Shown piece after piece: positions 26,481 to 40,425 of a DNA stretch of 64,000 nt. Source of the stretch: Siniperca chuatsi (taxonomy: Eukaryota; Chordata; Actinopteri; Centrarchiformes; Sinipercidae). The DNA is taken from NCBI RefSeq assembly GCF_020085105.1, contig NC_058047.1, positions 19,030,001-19,094,000 of the forward strand. Reading direction: 5' to 3'. The stretch's first letter is position 1; each line of letters opens with the position of its first letter. Position numbers and translations under genes: made by a program. The notes under the pieces are model-generated. The model was given only the letters and a program-made list of their open reading frames with translations. It did not search any database and was not told where the DNA came from.

Positions 26481-28738
26481 CACACATTCTTCTTCCTTGT
26501 CAAAACCTCGGGCCTACATTACCCACAATGCAACTCAACAGCTGACAGTTCGGTCGGAGACGCGGGTGGGTTATGCTGTTAGCAGCCAATGTAGCCTGGA
26601 GCCGCTTGCCTCAAGCAGAGATGACCCCAAACCCCCAGAGTTCACCTTTAAAACTGCATTTAAAACTTTTCATTTTAAGCACTTTGGTAGAAACTGGTGT
26701 TCAAAGAATATAATATTTGGAACAGAGATGCAGTAATTCTCTGCTAGGCTGACCACAAGTTGTACACTTTCACTATTGTTTATCCTTGTAAGATCCTGTA
26801 GACACAGCACACCATGCTGCAGCCAGGGCCGCTCCTCTGAACGGTTTCTCTGGCAGACTTGACATATCGAGGTTGGCAGGTTTGTTTCCTCCCTCTTTCT
26901 CAGAGCTGGTCTTTGGTTGTGCCCCTCAGGCTGCGGCCCAGCACAAGGGTTCCTATTGTCAGGGCCTAATCCAGGGGCTACACAGCTTTAGCAACATGGT
27001 GGGATAAAAGCCCATCAAACCACTACTTTATGGGGGCAAATCTTTCCTAATCCCTCGCTTTATCTAAACAAAAGGAGAGAAACAAGAGGATAGAAAGAAA
27101 TTGTGCAGACACAGGGCAAGACCGCGAGCTAAGATGCAAAGAAGTAGTTTCACTGGAGAAGCTAACCATTTTTGACAGGCTTTCACTAAAGGATTGACAA
27201 AAAACGGACACCAGGATTCCAAAAAGGGCCGTACAGGGTCTTTTTTCTTTTGTAAAATTAAGCTTTAAGATCCTTAGAGGGATATGTCGAAATTAGTGAG
27301 ATTAAATTCAAAAACCTTAACTATTAAGAGGACTTGGCAGGGGGCACCTATCAGTTTTGGACGCTATAAAAAAATTGCTCTTGGTTTACTCGGTTGATGT
27401 AAACAAGCGACAACTGTGCGATCTTGAACCTATTCTTTGCTCTTTTCTCAGACATGGAAAAGGGAGTATGGGAATTTTTTTTTCTTGCCTCACTCACCGC
27501 TTAGACAATCTGCTCCATCATACCGACTGGGTGACCCCGACCTGTGTCCAAACCACATTTACTTTCAAGATGACTCAGTCAGCAAGAAACCATTTAATTT
27601 CATGTGTGGGAATTCTTCAAAAGACACTGAATGACAGCTGCAAATTAGGCTTTTTATTCTTAGTCTGTTTCTGAGAGTCTGTAAAATACAGTTGATCTGT
27701 GACACCATTGTTTGAACAGACCCCCTAATAAATTAGAGGACCCTGTAACTCACATGTTCTCTCTCTGTGTGTGTTTCAGGGACAAATCCCCTGACCCCAT
27801 TTCATGTCTGCTACCAATTCCAATTTCTATCTTTGCTCTGTGGCAACTCACTTCGAGTCCCAAGTGTCGCATCTGCAAATGACTCTGAGTTAGAGGCTCC
27901 ATTTTCTGCCACAACCCAAATGCTCCACAAGAGGACCATTTGGAGCCGGGCGGTCAGAGAGCCGAGCAGAGATTGAGAACAAGCCAGTTCGTTCTGGCTC
28001 TATGTACATAAACCACCACAGCCTGGGGGCTTTCAGTGTCTCACTCGCCCTCTCAGGTGCATGAACAGAAACATGGTGACATACATAATTCACCACCTGA
28101 CAGTAAAGACACGGTCCTCATCCACACACAACAAAGTTCAGGCTTTTAAAATTTGATATTCATGATGGAGCACAATCTGATTTGATTAGAATCATATTTT
28201 TTGTTTGTTTGACAGCATGCCCCCTGCTGGCCTGTGTTGATGCCCCCTGAATGAGGTAATTAAGAGATAATAGGCCGGGGATGCTCATCAGGGGCCGAGT
28301 GATTAGTGATTCATTACATGAGCTTAGAACAGGAAGAAGAGAGGAGGGAAGTGGTTAGGTTTCGTTGGGGGGCATACTGGAACAGCCTGACAAATTGCCA
28401 ATGGATTTATCCAGGGTAATTAACTATCACCCAGGGAAAGGGCTGGGACTGGGACTATCAGTAACCTACAGTAGAGTCATCTCACAGACAGGCTGACTCT
28501 GGTTTTCTTTCCTCTGTTAATGGCTGTAAGTCCGTTTAATGTTGCTTTGTGTGTTCAGAAAAAAAAAACAGTACACAAACTATGAGAATCTGTGGCTGTA
28601 AAAATGTATTTAATTTAAATGTTTTTACTACTAAGTGGTGGTGCTACATGCTAATGAGAAATAAAATTTGAAATTCTCTCATACTTACTGTACCTTCAGT
28701 TTGTGGTGCAAAGTGCATTCTGTTACTGATGTTGGTAG
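26481..28738. other. Unannotated spacer with candidate regulatory stretch
   Basis: No gene is seen. The part at about 28190-28330 is unique and contains GTAATTAAG (28256-28264) and GATTAG (28301-28306). Confidence 0.35.
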
Positions 28739-28862
28739 CAGCTGGTTAGTTTAGCTAAGCACAAAGACTGGAAACAGAAACAGCCTGGCTCTCTCAAAAG
28801 GTAACAAAATGTGCCTACCAGCACCTCTAAAGATCACTGATTAACATGCCATGTCTTGTTTT
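28739..28862. repeat. Arm fragment of the TTTGACATTTTGGG MITE
   Basis: TTTAGCTAAGCACAAAGACTGGAAACAG, CCTGGCTCT and AAAGGTAACAAAATGTGCCTACCAGCACCTCTAAAG match the left arm of the complete element at 40426-40995. The outer terminus is missing. Confidence 0.65.
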
Positions 28863-30991
28863 AGCTGTTTCACCCCTGCTCCCGTCTTTGTGCTAATTTA
28901 AGTTAGCTGTATTTGTATTGTACTTGCTGTAGCCATTGTTGCTGTGTGGCGTTCAGTTTTTTTTAAATAATCCACTATGAGATTTGTTTTCAGCAAGAAA
29001 ACACTTCGACTAATGTTAGGTCAACACTACGCTAACACTAACGCTAGCTAACGTCAATTTTTATTGTAGTTGTCTGTCTAATGTCGGGTGCTGTGGGTTT
29101 TAATAGCATCCCAATAATGTACTGTTGAAGAAAAACGGGTCCTAAAGAGTTGTCCTCAATTGAATAAAGGAATAACTCGATGAGCCCCAGTTGTACTCTT
29201 TGATTGGATTAAAATGTAAATATTTACCTAATGTCTTATAGTGTAAGGAGGATTGAAATGTCATTTTACGGTGTTGAAGTGTTGCAATATAGAGCCCCTA
29301 CAATTATTTAATGATGGGGGGGAAAGGGTTACCTAAAGCTAGCTAGCCATATCCTAAGATTACCATAGATAATGTTAAATGAAACACCACTACACAAGGT
29401 AACCTAAATCTATAGCTAATGTATAGCTATATATGTTGCAAAATGAATTCATCACTCTATCACGACAGATTCACCACTTGACATGACTCTCAGACTTGAG
29501 TCTGAGTCTCAATCCACTCGACCATGAAATAAGCAGGTTGTGCAACGAACTGGCAACCGCTGGAATGGAATGGAAGGGGGAGGGGGAGTGCGTCATCTAG
29601 TGGCTGGATGTTATCAATGTTATCAATAGCACCTTTAATTTACAACAGCAAATGTGTTTGAGAGAAACGTAATGCAGACCCAATTACATTTTGGGTAATA
29701 TGAAATGCTTCAGTGCCAATAAATGGGAACTTGCAATAGAAATGTACACTGCTGCCATCACCATTTTGTCTTTTGCAATTGATTGTGCTTTGGGCTATAC
29801 AGACAAGTAAACAGTAGCAAACAAAAACCAGTTGCCAGAAACCAGTGTGAAATGTTAAAACACACTAAACTAACAATAGTCTGAGAAATGTATATTAAGA
29901 AGATTTTAAAAGTATTAAACTGTGAAATTCAGCGGTATTACGCTTTAAGAATCTTGGTATGGCACACGAATGGTTTCCATCCACTTTTTGATTGTCATGA
30001 TCCTATAAAGTAGGAAAGTCTATATTCCCATCTTCATAGTCCTTCCAAAGCTAGTCTCCCATCCAGGAGTAATCCTCTCTGCTCCATATCAGCCTCACAA
30101 AGCAGCACACACTTACATGGAAAAGTTGATTTTCTCTGTCTGTTTTATCTGATTTGGAAGCACGTAGAAACAGCTCTAAGTCTTTTCTCGATTTAAAGGA
30201 CAGGAAAAAGACTCAGCCGGTGTGATAACCGCTCCCCCCTACACTAGCTACCTCTCAACATCCAACATCTGGCTATTGTTGTTAAATCTGCTTTAAAGCA
30301 TCTGTGGGTCATCTGGATTCAAACATTTAGAGAATTGAGGCTTATCTGTTGAGCTTAAGTCACTGTCGAGTTGCACTCCTCTCCTCTTTAGTCTCTCATC
30401 AGAATAAAGGCTGCTGAACTGAAGATCTGTTTGAAACACCTCTGAAAGTGCTGCTTTTTCTGCCTAATATCTGATAAATGAGCAGTAATGAATTCAAACA
30501 CAACTATGTGTGCACACACGCAGCATAAAACACCACTGATTCTTGGTTACTGACAGTTAAATTTATCCATTACCATCTCTTCAATCATAAATTGTGGGCC
30601 TGCATCTCAGCGAGAGCACAGTTCACAGAACCTGTTAAGTCAAGCTCTTCTCCCATAAGCTCTATTACAAAGTGTTTTATGAAATGAGCATAGGGGGTTG
30701 ATTTATCATTGTTTCATAATCTGGATTTATGCCTTGTTCTGCAAAAAGCCTTTTAAAAAGGCTTTGGCTGGCCTTCAGGGCAGAGCCACATCCAGCATTA
30801 ACCCACTGACGGACCGCTGCCTAAAGGGATGTAAACCCAACATGACCCTTTCAACAGGAGCCAGAAACTATTGGCAAGAAGGGCAAATGGTCCAAATTGT
30901 GTGACTCATGGATAAGAAATAATTCAACTCATAATAATTTCAAATAATAAAACAACAAAAAAAGAGAGAGAAACTGCCTTTTTGCATCTTG
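28863..30991. other. Unannotated spacer
   Basis: No gene is recognised. It includes GCTAGC-rich segments near 29030-29050 and 29335-29350 that may be repeat-derived. Confidence 0.35.
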
Positions 30992-31345
30992 AAGGTCTAG
31001 TGTGTAACATTCAGGAGGAGCTATTGGCAGAAATGGAATATAATATTTATAAGTATGTTTTAATTAGAGTATAATCACCTGAAAACAAGAAACACTGTGT
31101 TTTCATTACCTTAGAACAAGCCGTTTTTATCTACAGAGGGAGTGTGGCCGTGTTGCACCGCCATGTTTCTACAGTAGCCCAGAACGGACAAACCAATCAC
31201 TGGCTCTAGATAGGGCCGTTTGCGTTTCACGGCCACCGTAGTATCCCTTACACCCTTAAAGGAGAGGGTGAGGCGAGTGGTATTCAAATGGTTGCAAACT
31301 GCAATTTCACTGCTAGATGCCACTAAAATCTACACACTGGACCTT
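30992..31345. repeat. Complete MITE with AAGGTC(Y)AGTGTGTA terminal inverted repeats
   Basis: The left end AAGGTCTAGTGTGTA (30992-31006) is the inverted copy, with one mismatch, of the right end TACACACTGGACCTT (31331-31345). The 354-bp body has no coding capacity. A piece of the same family lies at 5269-5372. Confidence 0.85.
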
Positions 31346-31665
31346 AAATCTTAACATTTTGGGAAATGCGGACTCTTGGAAGTTACTGCACCCAACTAAG
31401 AAATAGTCCTGCACATAAGCCCCCTTAAAACCACAAATTGTCGATTTTATGCTTAATTTTTGTACAAATTAAATTATATAATGTGTTAATGAGTGAGCTT
31501 AATAGATGCTGGAAAGCTGAATTTATTCCCTTAGGACAGAGCACGGCCAGCTGTTTCCCCCTGCTTTCAGTCTTTATGCTAGGCTAAGCTAACCGCCTCC
31601 TAGCTCTAGCTTCATATTTAGACCAAGTGGTATCAATCTTTTCATCAACTCAACAAAGAAAGCAC
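31346..31665. repeat. Broken copy of the TTTGACATTTTGGG MITE
   Basis: Starts with TTAACATTTTGGGAAATGCGG, then unrelated sequence. From 31530 it carries the other arm (CAGCTGTTTCCCCCTGCTTTCAGTC, CTAGCTCTAGCTTCATATTTA, TATCAATCTTTTCATCAACT), which matches the right arm of 40426-40995. The middle has been replaced or has decayed. Confidence 0.65.
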
Positions 31666-33944
31666 AAAAGCAAATTTAAATATTCCCTTAATTATCGTGT
31701 GATAACAATGGGCAGCAAAGTTGATGTCAAATTTTTTTGGGTTATACCTGCAGATCAGCAGGTCTGCTCCCAGCCATTTGGCTCTAATTACAGTGTGGTG
31801 GAAGCCTCTGCAGAAAATGCAAGCATGTGGAAATAAGTGCTTAAGAAATGACTGCGTGAGATGGCCTTAAGGCATCGAACTCTCTGCAGGGACGCTGCAG
31901 TTGGCCACTTAACCTGGATACCTGCTCACACAGACCCCACCAATCAGGGACGAATGAGGAACATTTATAGCAATGTTGGGATAAAAGAAGTAGGTCAGGT
32001 GAGCAGTTTGGCTGGCTAAAGTATCGTTTGTATCATTCTTAATCCTGAAATGAAAAAATCATTCTCTACACCCACAAATGAGCACCACCTTCAGAGGCAG
32101 GGGAGAGAGAGGCCTTAAGAATAAAAAGGAGTCTTGCTGGGCCCAACTGGCCATGTAAAGAGTCGGGCTGTCCTGCCTGTCAGATGGCGGCTGGCTGGAG
32201 GAACCCAGGAGTGAGAGCTGCTGTCTTCTCATTAGATAATCCCTCCAGCACACAGCAGCAGCAGGGGGGCCAGCGAGAGCCTGTTAAAGAGAGCCAGTGC
32301 CGATGGATATCTGTATGTATTTATCTGTTCCTAATGAGCGCTGATTAGCTACCCACCGAGCTGGAACGTGACCATGAGAAAACTACATACTGAAGGAAAA
32401 GACTTTACTGTGAGCCTGATTCTACAGGATATGAAACGATTAATTTGCAAGGTTTTGCTTTCCTCTCTCCATGCAAATATGTGTTTGCATTAAATACTTT
32501 TAAATACTGCTCTGCAAAATCACACACATTTGTCATATTTTCCCTCTAAGAAATGAGTACAGTATGTGTCATGCTGAGATTGACTGCGATGGTTTATGTG
32601 TGTGTGTTTTGAGTGTGTTTTCCTTGCCTCAGGGTCCTGCCGCACAGCCCCCACCCTGCAGAAGAACCCTCTGGCAGAGATCTGACTCTACATGAATATG
32701 AATGAGGAGGAAACACACTGGGGAGAGCCGGGGAATCTGATGACAGTGCAGGAAAAGACCAGAGCATCTACAGGGATGTATGACTTCCCAGCCCTGCCAC
32801 TGATATGATAAAGTGGCTGAATTTGAATATATGTGTGTGTGGGTGGGTGTGAGGGTATACGTGTGCCTTGCCTCAGAGTGTGTCCCGTCAGATGGATATG
32901 AATAATGTATTGATAGCCAGCCCCCTGTGGTAGTCCATACAATCTCGCCTGTGTGTGTTGTGTTTAGCCTGCCCAGCTGGCAGGGTCACAGGGGATGCAC
33001 AACACATTATGTCACAGTCCCAGGAGAGGTGTGGGTGCATGTTCCCTTTTCATCATCAATCAACAGAGCAAACTGTTTAACAACAACAATGAGGCAGTTA
33101 AGAGGCCCCTGAGTTCATGCCAGAAGTGGTGATAATTACCTAAACATGAAGTTGTCACCCTTCTCCCTCCCATCTTCTCCCTGCATCTGCCCCTTTTGAT
33201 TGTGTGCCGAGTCAAGCGTGACTCACTCGCAAGTGAGACAGACAGTAATTGGTGAGATTGATTTTTAAAAGCTTATTCATTTGACCTGCACCATGTCCAT
33301 ATGGAGCATTTTCATTAAGCTTGACAAATGCCTCCTGATGCTCACATAATCGTTTCATTTGCTTCCCCGAAACCTCTTCTTCCTCTCTGTAAAATTAATC
33401 GAAATTCCCTCCAGTTGGCAGTTTTCTGTGCGTTCACCCTTTTCTGCTAAAAGGGATGGTCAAACAAGCCTCCTGTCAAATTGTCAGCAGGTCTGTTTGA
33501 AGAAGCCAAATACCTCGTACTGCCTGTGCTGCCTACATCTGCATGCATTTACTTACCTTTGCACATCTTAAACACGCTCTCTAAGACGTTTTCGATGTCA
33601 ACCTAAGTGCTTTACACACAACATGTGTGCAAATAGAAATCCCAACCTAATGTCTCGTCATATATACGTGTGCACTGTTGGTCATTGTACAATAGGATTT
33701 ATTAGAATTAGCATTCTAATAACTGATTAAATTGTTGAAAGAAATGTATGTGAAAGGCAGGGTTTAGTGTCCCTTGCGCTCACGTTGATCATTGATTATT
33801 AAGGTTTCAAATGCAAAATAAGTTTTAAAATCTAATAATGATGCAGCCCTTGAGAGAACAGAAAAACACTCTTCTTTCCTCATATAATTTTTCAACTCAC
33901 CACCATTCTTAAGCTCCCTGTCATGTACCAGTTGTCAAATATCA
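31666..33944. other. Unannotated spacer with unique blocks
   Basis: No gene. It includes TG-rich microsatellite-like stretches near 32598-32612 and 32830-32850. The block at 33190-33360 is unique and even in composition, a possible non-coding conserved element. Confidence 0.35.
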
Positions 33945-34310
33945 TGCAAGCATTGTGATACAAACAGTTATGTACACATCCAGCAGACATGAAGCAACTT
34001 TAGCATTTATTAGGAGTCATGTTACTGGCTACCTTGCAAATGTAAGTCTAATATTCTGTCTCTGTTTGGCACTGGTTTGGTCTCCACAAACTCCTGAGGG
34101 AAATATCTGGCTCTTTAGCTGCTAAATGCTCTACTATGTTCACTTGTTACTGTGACTGTCTGCTATTTGGTGCTGAGCAGGTAGTGTACAGTGGGTTTTT
34201 TTTTAGCTTTTTTGCTGACAACAGCTGCTGCTGCTAGAAATTACAGTGATGAACCAAAACAGAAAAAGTTGCAGGTTGTAAAACCAAAACAATGAGTTAA
34301 AACGCACCAC
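33945..34310 (+). repeat. Dispersed repeat family R, copy 2
   Basis: Aligns by eye with copy 1 from ACATCCAGCAGACATGAAGCAAC through AATATCTGGCTCTTTAGCTGC to GAACCAAAACAGAAAAAGTTGCAGGTTG. Confidence 0.75.
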
Positions 34311-37300
34311 ATATAGCCAAGGGGAACTGCAGAGTCATGTAATAATTAATTATCCGTGGGTTCATCACTATGGGTGAACCCATTCACATTACACAAACTC
34401 ATTTAATTCTTTGTTAATATAATAATATTGATCAGTATAGCTTTAACTGATAGAAGAAGCCATGATATGTTACACCACATTGCATATCTGAAAAGGGCTT
34501 TATTTTCAAAATGTTGTGTAGGATGTGTAACATAAATTAATATGTGGGAGCACAAAAATCAGAGTGTTGTCTTCTGTATTTTATTCTCTCTATAACAATA
34601 CACCAAAACCCTGAACAACATATGGAGGTCACTGACACAGGCCCGCTGGCACCTTGTTTCTATGAACTCCATGACCTCCGCCCTCTGGAACAGTTAGCCC
34701 TCTATTGATTTCTGCTTTCTCCTCAGCTTAAGTGCCAGCTACAATAAACAGAATTTTCCTGGTTTGATAGCATAAGCGATCCACTGGGAAGGAAGGAGGA
34801 AGAGACAAGAGGAGGAGAGTAATAATAAAAGGGTAACCTTTAATTTTTCTTTATATTTGCATTGCATAGATGAGGATTTTGTGATGTTACATCCCTGTAC
34901 AGCTCAATGGAAAGGAGCTGCAAAGTTGTTTAGTTCTTTATCAGCGCTGAGCAGGCTTGCAAAAGCAGACTTGCTCTCACAGAGTCACATAGCCTTGAAA
35001 CACAGAAACTAATCCATGATATTGATCAGTGTGTTTCATATTGGCCCCTGTAATCCATCAAGCTAACAGTGTGGGATAGGCCTAATTTATATCATCTGAA
35101 AGGTGTAATCAAAGATGAATGAACCCCAGCGTGATAGAAATGTGCACAGGGTCATAATTTCTACCACTGTGAGTAATGGTAGGAGGGGATAAACACAACA
35201 GCTGCTGCAGAATAAACACAAGGTTTGTACAACTCAGCAGAGCATGCATGTGTGGCACCAACATGATCTGAATATAAGCGTTTTTATTAGATTTGTGCAA
35301 TATGACACAAAATAAATGCATGAAGGGTGAATAATAACATACAATTTGATCAAAAGCATAAAGTTTGATACGCAAATTTGAATGCAAACTCTACTTTTTG
35401 ATCTCCACAAAATGTTTTAGATATATATGGCACTAACACAGACAGTTTGACCTCACATTAAACTTGAGTCAATAAGAATAGCAGTTTCTTTCACCTGGGG
35501 CATCCAATGAAAAGTCAAACTTATTAAATCACAAGATACAATAACACCATTAGGCAAAAATGTAAGTAATGACTGTATATCTACAGTCTTCCTTAGCTTT
35601 GATGAATTAGTTATGAGTGTTGCTATAAGTGAAAACTTTAACAACTGCTTTATCCATTGTACAACAGGGAAGCTCATGTACATGTGACAACGCAGGCTGA
35701 CCCAGAGGGTAAAAGATGCCGGTGAGGAGCTTCAAGAGTAGCTGTGGAGAGGGAGAGAGAGTAGCTGTAAATATATGTGTAAATATATATAAATGTTTCC
35801 TTTTAAAAAGCCACTTAAGAACTCCAACCCTTTAAATAAGGCCAGGAATAATCTGTTTCCTTCGTTGCGGTAGATCCAGCAGGGATTTGCAGAAACATTC
35901 GGCAGTGACACAGATCTACATAATCATTTTAAGTTTCTACCCGCTCCTTCCAATGATTCTCCTGCTGTCACTTTAGATACCGCTAAAACTGATTTGTGCT
36001 CCCTAATCTCCCAGTATTTCTTAGACTTTAAAAATCTCTAATATTATAAGGAGATTATTTCATTTATAATTGATTGAGTGCATTTGCCGGAGTGCCACTT
36101 CAAAGTTGCTGAATTAAAGATGCATTTAAGAAGCGTGGTGCTGGGCGCTGTGAGTCGCAGGGTGGGGTGGAAGGTTGCGTTGGGGGAGAGGATGGTGGAG
36201 GGGGTTTGGGAATGGTGGTGGGGGAGGCTTGTGTCTTCTCAGTGGAGCGAGCAGGGGCTGATCCATGGAGATTTCTTAAAATGGGCTCTCGCAAAGTGCC
36301 TCGCTTGGAGAAGGCATCGGAGGACACTAGCCAATGGCAGCGGACAAGTAGTGGTGGGAATCTGTGTCTGTGTTGGTAAGATTCCTCAGAAAAGAGGTGG
36401 CTCTCGTTACATTTACTTCCTTAGAGATACTGCGTCAAGTCCTGTCCATCCTCAGAGTTCCTCTAAGAACACATCAAGAGGATGATTCCCAGGTGAAGTC
36501 CGCTCTACCTGTAAGAGACTTTACCCCAAATATCTTCCTCTCCACTCAAGTGAAACCACTCTGGACTGCCAAAAAGTGTAAGTTTTTCAAAAGCCTTTTT
36601 TCTTAAGCTCTATCTTTGGATTCCCAGCACATATGGATCCTAAAATCTTCACAGGCCAGGGCTAAAATATGAAGCTTTCTGATTCCCCATCTTCCCCCTT
36701 TTCCAAACTGAACCCCAAACCCGATTCAGGACTCTCACCTTCTCATTGGCTTACCAATACCTGCAACTCCTCTCATTGGACCACTTTGAGGGTCTTCATT
36801 AACAGAGAGAGAGATAGAGAGTCTTTAAAGAAAATCCCCCCCAGCCCGAAAGAACAGGAAGAAGATATGGCCTATTGGAGAGCTAAGGCCTATTGGAGTG
36901 CTTAGTTCTGACTAAATGAATCTTGACAGTGAGGAGGATGCTCTCCTCCTGCCCAGTATTGTACCAGCCGACTACATAACCCCCCCGCCAACATTGCGCT
37001 GCCTTAGATGCTCTGACTCCCCCCCACCCGTCCACCACCACCATGGCCCAACCAGATCATAATCCTCTTAACGCTCTGCCTTATTAACCACTCATCTAAA
37101 TGACATGAAAGCAACCGGCTGGAGAGAGGGTAGAAAAAAAAGTAAATTATTTCCCCTGGAATAAAGTCCTGGCCCTTTCACCATACAGTACTTTGTATTT
37201 CACATTTGACTATGTGACAAGTGTATCTAAGTCTGCTCGGGGCTCAAGAGAAATGTATTTCAGAGCCCATCAGGCACAGCAAATTTAAAAGAGGGTCCAA

Positions 37301-38204
37301 TGTGTCCTGTGATTGCACACACACACTGCTAAATTGAATTCCAATTAAGACGATTCCACAGACTATGAATAAATGGATGATCCATTTGGCTCACATTTTC
37401 AATTGAAGAAACTGTGATCCCTCTTACCCCCATAGGAGTCCACTCATTAGGGTCCATTTTTGAATTAAGAACTCAGTTTCCATTTCCCCACATTGGCCCT
37501 CACGCCCTTCATCACCATTCTGCCTGTACAACCTGGTGAACCTTTCTAAAACTCGATACCACTGCCTGTAAATTAATTCTTGGTTCAACCATTTGACCCA
37601 GTTTTTGCTCCAGAGGTAATAGAGGTTTGTCCCTCTGTGCATTCACAGACTGAAGCTCACGCAGGACTAACAGAAGGAAAATGACTTGTATTCAGGGAGT
37701 TGGTTACACACACACACACCCACACACACAGACAGACATGTATGCTCTGTTGCTGTAGGTCTCTGGCCAAGTGTTAAAAAAGTGTGAAGGAGTTGTGTTT
37801 AAGACTGACATGGCTGCAAGAGCCAGGAGTCAGAGTTTCATACTTCGCCTTAGAGGAATATCACAATCAGTATATTTAAGAATTGTACCGTCTTTGGTCA
37901 AATGTTGGGGCAGGCCTAATAAAACAGCTATTCCTCTCCACAGATGTTCCCTGCATCAATTCATGTTGCCATACATCAAACCTCCTCCAGTCATTGTTTT
38001 TATATTTACAATGGATAACATGACAATGTGTAAGGTGAAGGGAGTTGCTCATAGTGATGAACCTACATAGAATTATCACCTGACTCTTCAGTTCCCCTCA
38101 GCTCTATGGAGCATTTCAGCCTCTTTCAGCCCACTGTTTTGGATTTACAGCCCACAACTTTACTGTTTTGGTTCACTCTCACAGCTCTCATCATTATTGT
38201 TTCC
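34311..38204. other. Unannotated spacer
   Basis: No supported gene in 3.9 kb. The frame at 36078-36485 has a G-rich, repetitive composition and no family features. A short CA run lies at 37709-37728. Confidence 0.4.
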
Positions 38205-38990
38205 ATCCATTGCAGGCAGCTGTTTTCAATGAAAAAGTTTGACTGTATACTACCTGCCCAGCACCAAACGGCAGACAGACAAATGTAGCAACCAGTGCCG
38301 GGAAGTTTGAGTGTTATGTTGCCTGGTTCCGGACCTCTAAACATTTCAGGCCACAAGAGTGCAGGACACACTAACATGATATGCGAGTGTCTAGTGGAAG
38401 TAAGACAATATGCTTCATCCTCCCAAAATATTAAGCTGTAGGCTACATGAAGCTGATATCTTATGAAATCAAGAAGTGTTTTACTTTTCTTACTGTAATA
38501 ATTGTGTTGGTGCTACGAGCTATTGCTATTGCTATTGCTATTTTTAAATAAACAAAAATCTACCAACTCATATGTTTGTTATATCGTGACAGTAGCAGAA
38601 ACAAGAAATGACCTAGAGATGATAAAAGTATTTTAATCAAAATGCAATTATTAACATTAACACACACCGAAAGTTATCTATCAGCAAACTGAAGCAGCGA
38701 GTCTCTCCAAAGTGAGCATATGGCTGTTTCCTGGATGCAGTACATTGAACCTGTAAAAGCATCAGTAGAAAAGAATTGTTTGTAAATTTCTTTTTGTCAG
38801 CACGATTAGCAACTAGCTGGTGAACATGTAGGAGAATGTAGGTAGCTTATGAGCCAGATATTTTCCTTAGGAGTTGGTGGAGACCAAAACAGAGCTTAAA
38901 GGAGAGTGAATATTGAACTGACATTCAACACGTCCCCTAACATGTTCGCCATATTAACATTTTAACTAGGTGATAACATGCCAATGTTGT
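38205..38990 (-). repeat. Dispersed repeat family R, copy 3, split by an insertion
   Basis: The reverse complement of 38205-38292 matches the distal half of the family (GTCTGCCGTTTGGTGCTGGGCAGGTAGTA). That of 38807-38990 matches the proximal half (TTTTGGTCTCCACCAACTCCT, then ATATCTGGCTC). About 514 bp (38293-38806) separate the halves, flanked by TAGCAAC on both sides. Confidence 0.7.
38293..38806. mobile_element. Probable small insertion inside repeat copy 3
   Basis: The 514-bp block is absent from the other three copies of the family and is bordered by a 7-bp direct repeat TAGCAAC (38286-38292 and 38807-38813), the mark of a target-site duplication. Its left end begins CAGTGCCGG, a form common in hAT-like elements, but the right end is not its inverted copy. 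It contains a short TATTGC repeat (38518-38543) and no gene. Confidence 0.45.
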
Positions 38991-40425
38991 ATTTACAGCT
39001 TGTTGCTCAGGGGGGCAAAAAATCTGTGTGGCAGGTTTAAAGAAGTAATTCATTTAATTTGTCCAGCACTTGAATATTGGAATATTGGAGTTTAGCATCT
39101 AGGGGCTCTCACTTTTCATAAAAGAGCAATGGCTAAAAGGACAGGTATGTCAGTCTCAAATAGTTTCACCTAGCCTTTACAGTAGGTTTGGTGGCATCAC
39201 CACAAACTCTGCACTCGAACTGATAAATCTGATAAAAAGAAATACATCTCCAAAAACTGCAAAAAAAAAACCCTGCTTGTGTTAAAAGAAACATGCATCC
39301 TCTTTATGGTCCAACAGCTGTCCAGGTTTTAAATTCCTCATATACTTCCTGTCGCTCTTAAGCCAGTGTGTAGACTGTATTATCATGGCTGTGACAGAAT
39401 CTCACACCAGGACCATAAATGACTCTGCTGGGTCCAAGTCAGGATCACAGTGCTGTTCTCAAGTCTGTGTTTAGCCAGAATGAGAATTCCCATTACATCA
39501 CCAATGATCAATAAACAATAAACTTTATCTTTGTATTCAAGATTAAAGCATCAATGTGACCTGAACTCCCTCAAAGCTGTGACTTTCAGTCTGAAAGTAT
39601 TGCAGAGGTTTTTTTTTTCCTTTTTTTTAACCAGAGGAAGAATCAAAGAGAATAAACACATTTTAAATAAAAATTGCAGATCAGACAGAAAACTGGTTTA
39701 ACAGGCTGGTCTCCACAGATTTTCCCTCTATTCTCTGTTTGTATCACTTGGACACTTTTCAGCATGAAATACAGCACTGGTCTGTGTTTGGACCTGCTGA
39801 GATAAAATGGAGCTGAAATTTGCCTTTCCTTTTACTCCCCTAAGTGAACACCATAAGTTGTCTAAAGACACCATGTCCAGGGCTTTGTAAGGTCTGTTTG
39901 GTTTCCCCACATCTTGTTTTCTTGTGGCTCCTCAGCACTCTAAGTCCTTTTCAGGGAGTTTATGAGGGCCCGCCTTGTGAAGAGAAAGCCTTGGCTGTGT
40001 TTGCTTTGGGAATAGTCTCCTGACAGGGTGCTAAAGGAGCATGTCAGAGCACGGGTCCCAAAGTGTTTGGGTAAAGAGAGCCGCTACCTCTTGCCACTGA
40101 GGAATCCGCCCTTCTTCGGTAATCTGTCACACCTCCTTCCAAATAAAATGGCTCAAAGATTTTCACACAAGTCTGTCAGGGTTAATATTTACCCCTGCCC
40201 TTTGGTCAAGAGGGGGAGAGAGAAAGTGGGAGAGTTTGGTTTTTGAAGCAGGGAGTCACCTGCGTGTCTTTACAGTCGGACCTGACAAGGTGATAAAAAA
40301 CTGACAGACACATTTTATCAGGCATTTTTCCTCAGTTGATGCTTATGACCAATAAGAAAGGTCTGATAGGTAATTTGTTAAGCTGAACCAATTTTGTTTA
40401 TAAACAGAGTTTTAAATTCTAAGAC
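38991..40425. other. Unannotated spacer
   Basis: No gene or named repeat is recognised. Confidence 0.4.

Noticed and set aside
26323-26736. 137-codon open frame
   Set aside because: Its first part lies in a dispersed repeat whose other copies do not keep the frame.
36078-36485. 135-codon open frame
   Set aside because: Gly/Trp-rich translation from a GGTGG-rich stretch; no motif, and overlapping open frames in other phases show it is compositional.
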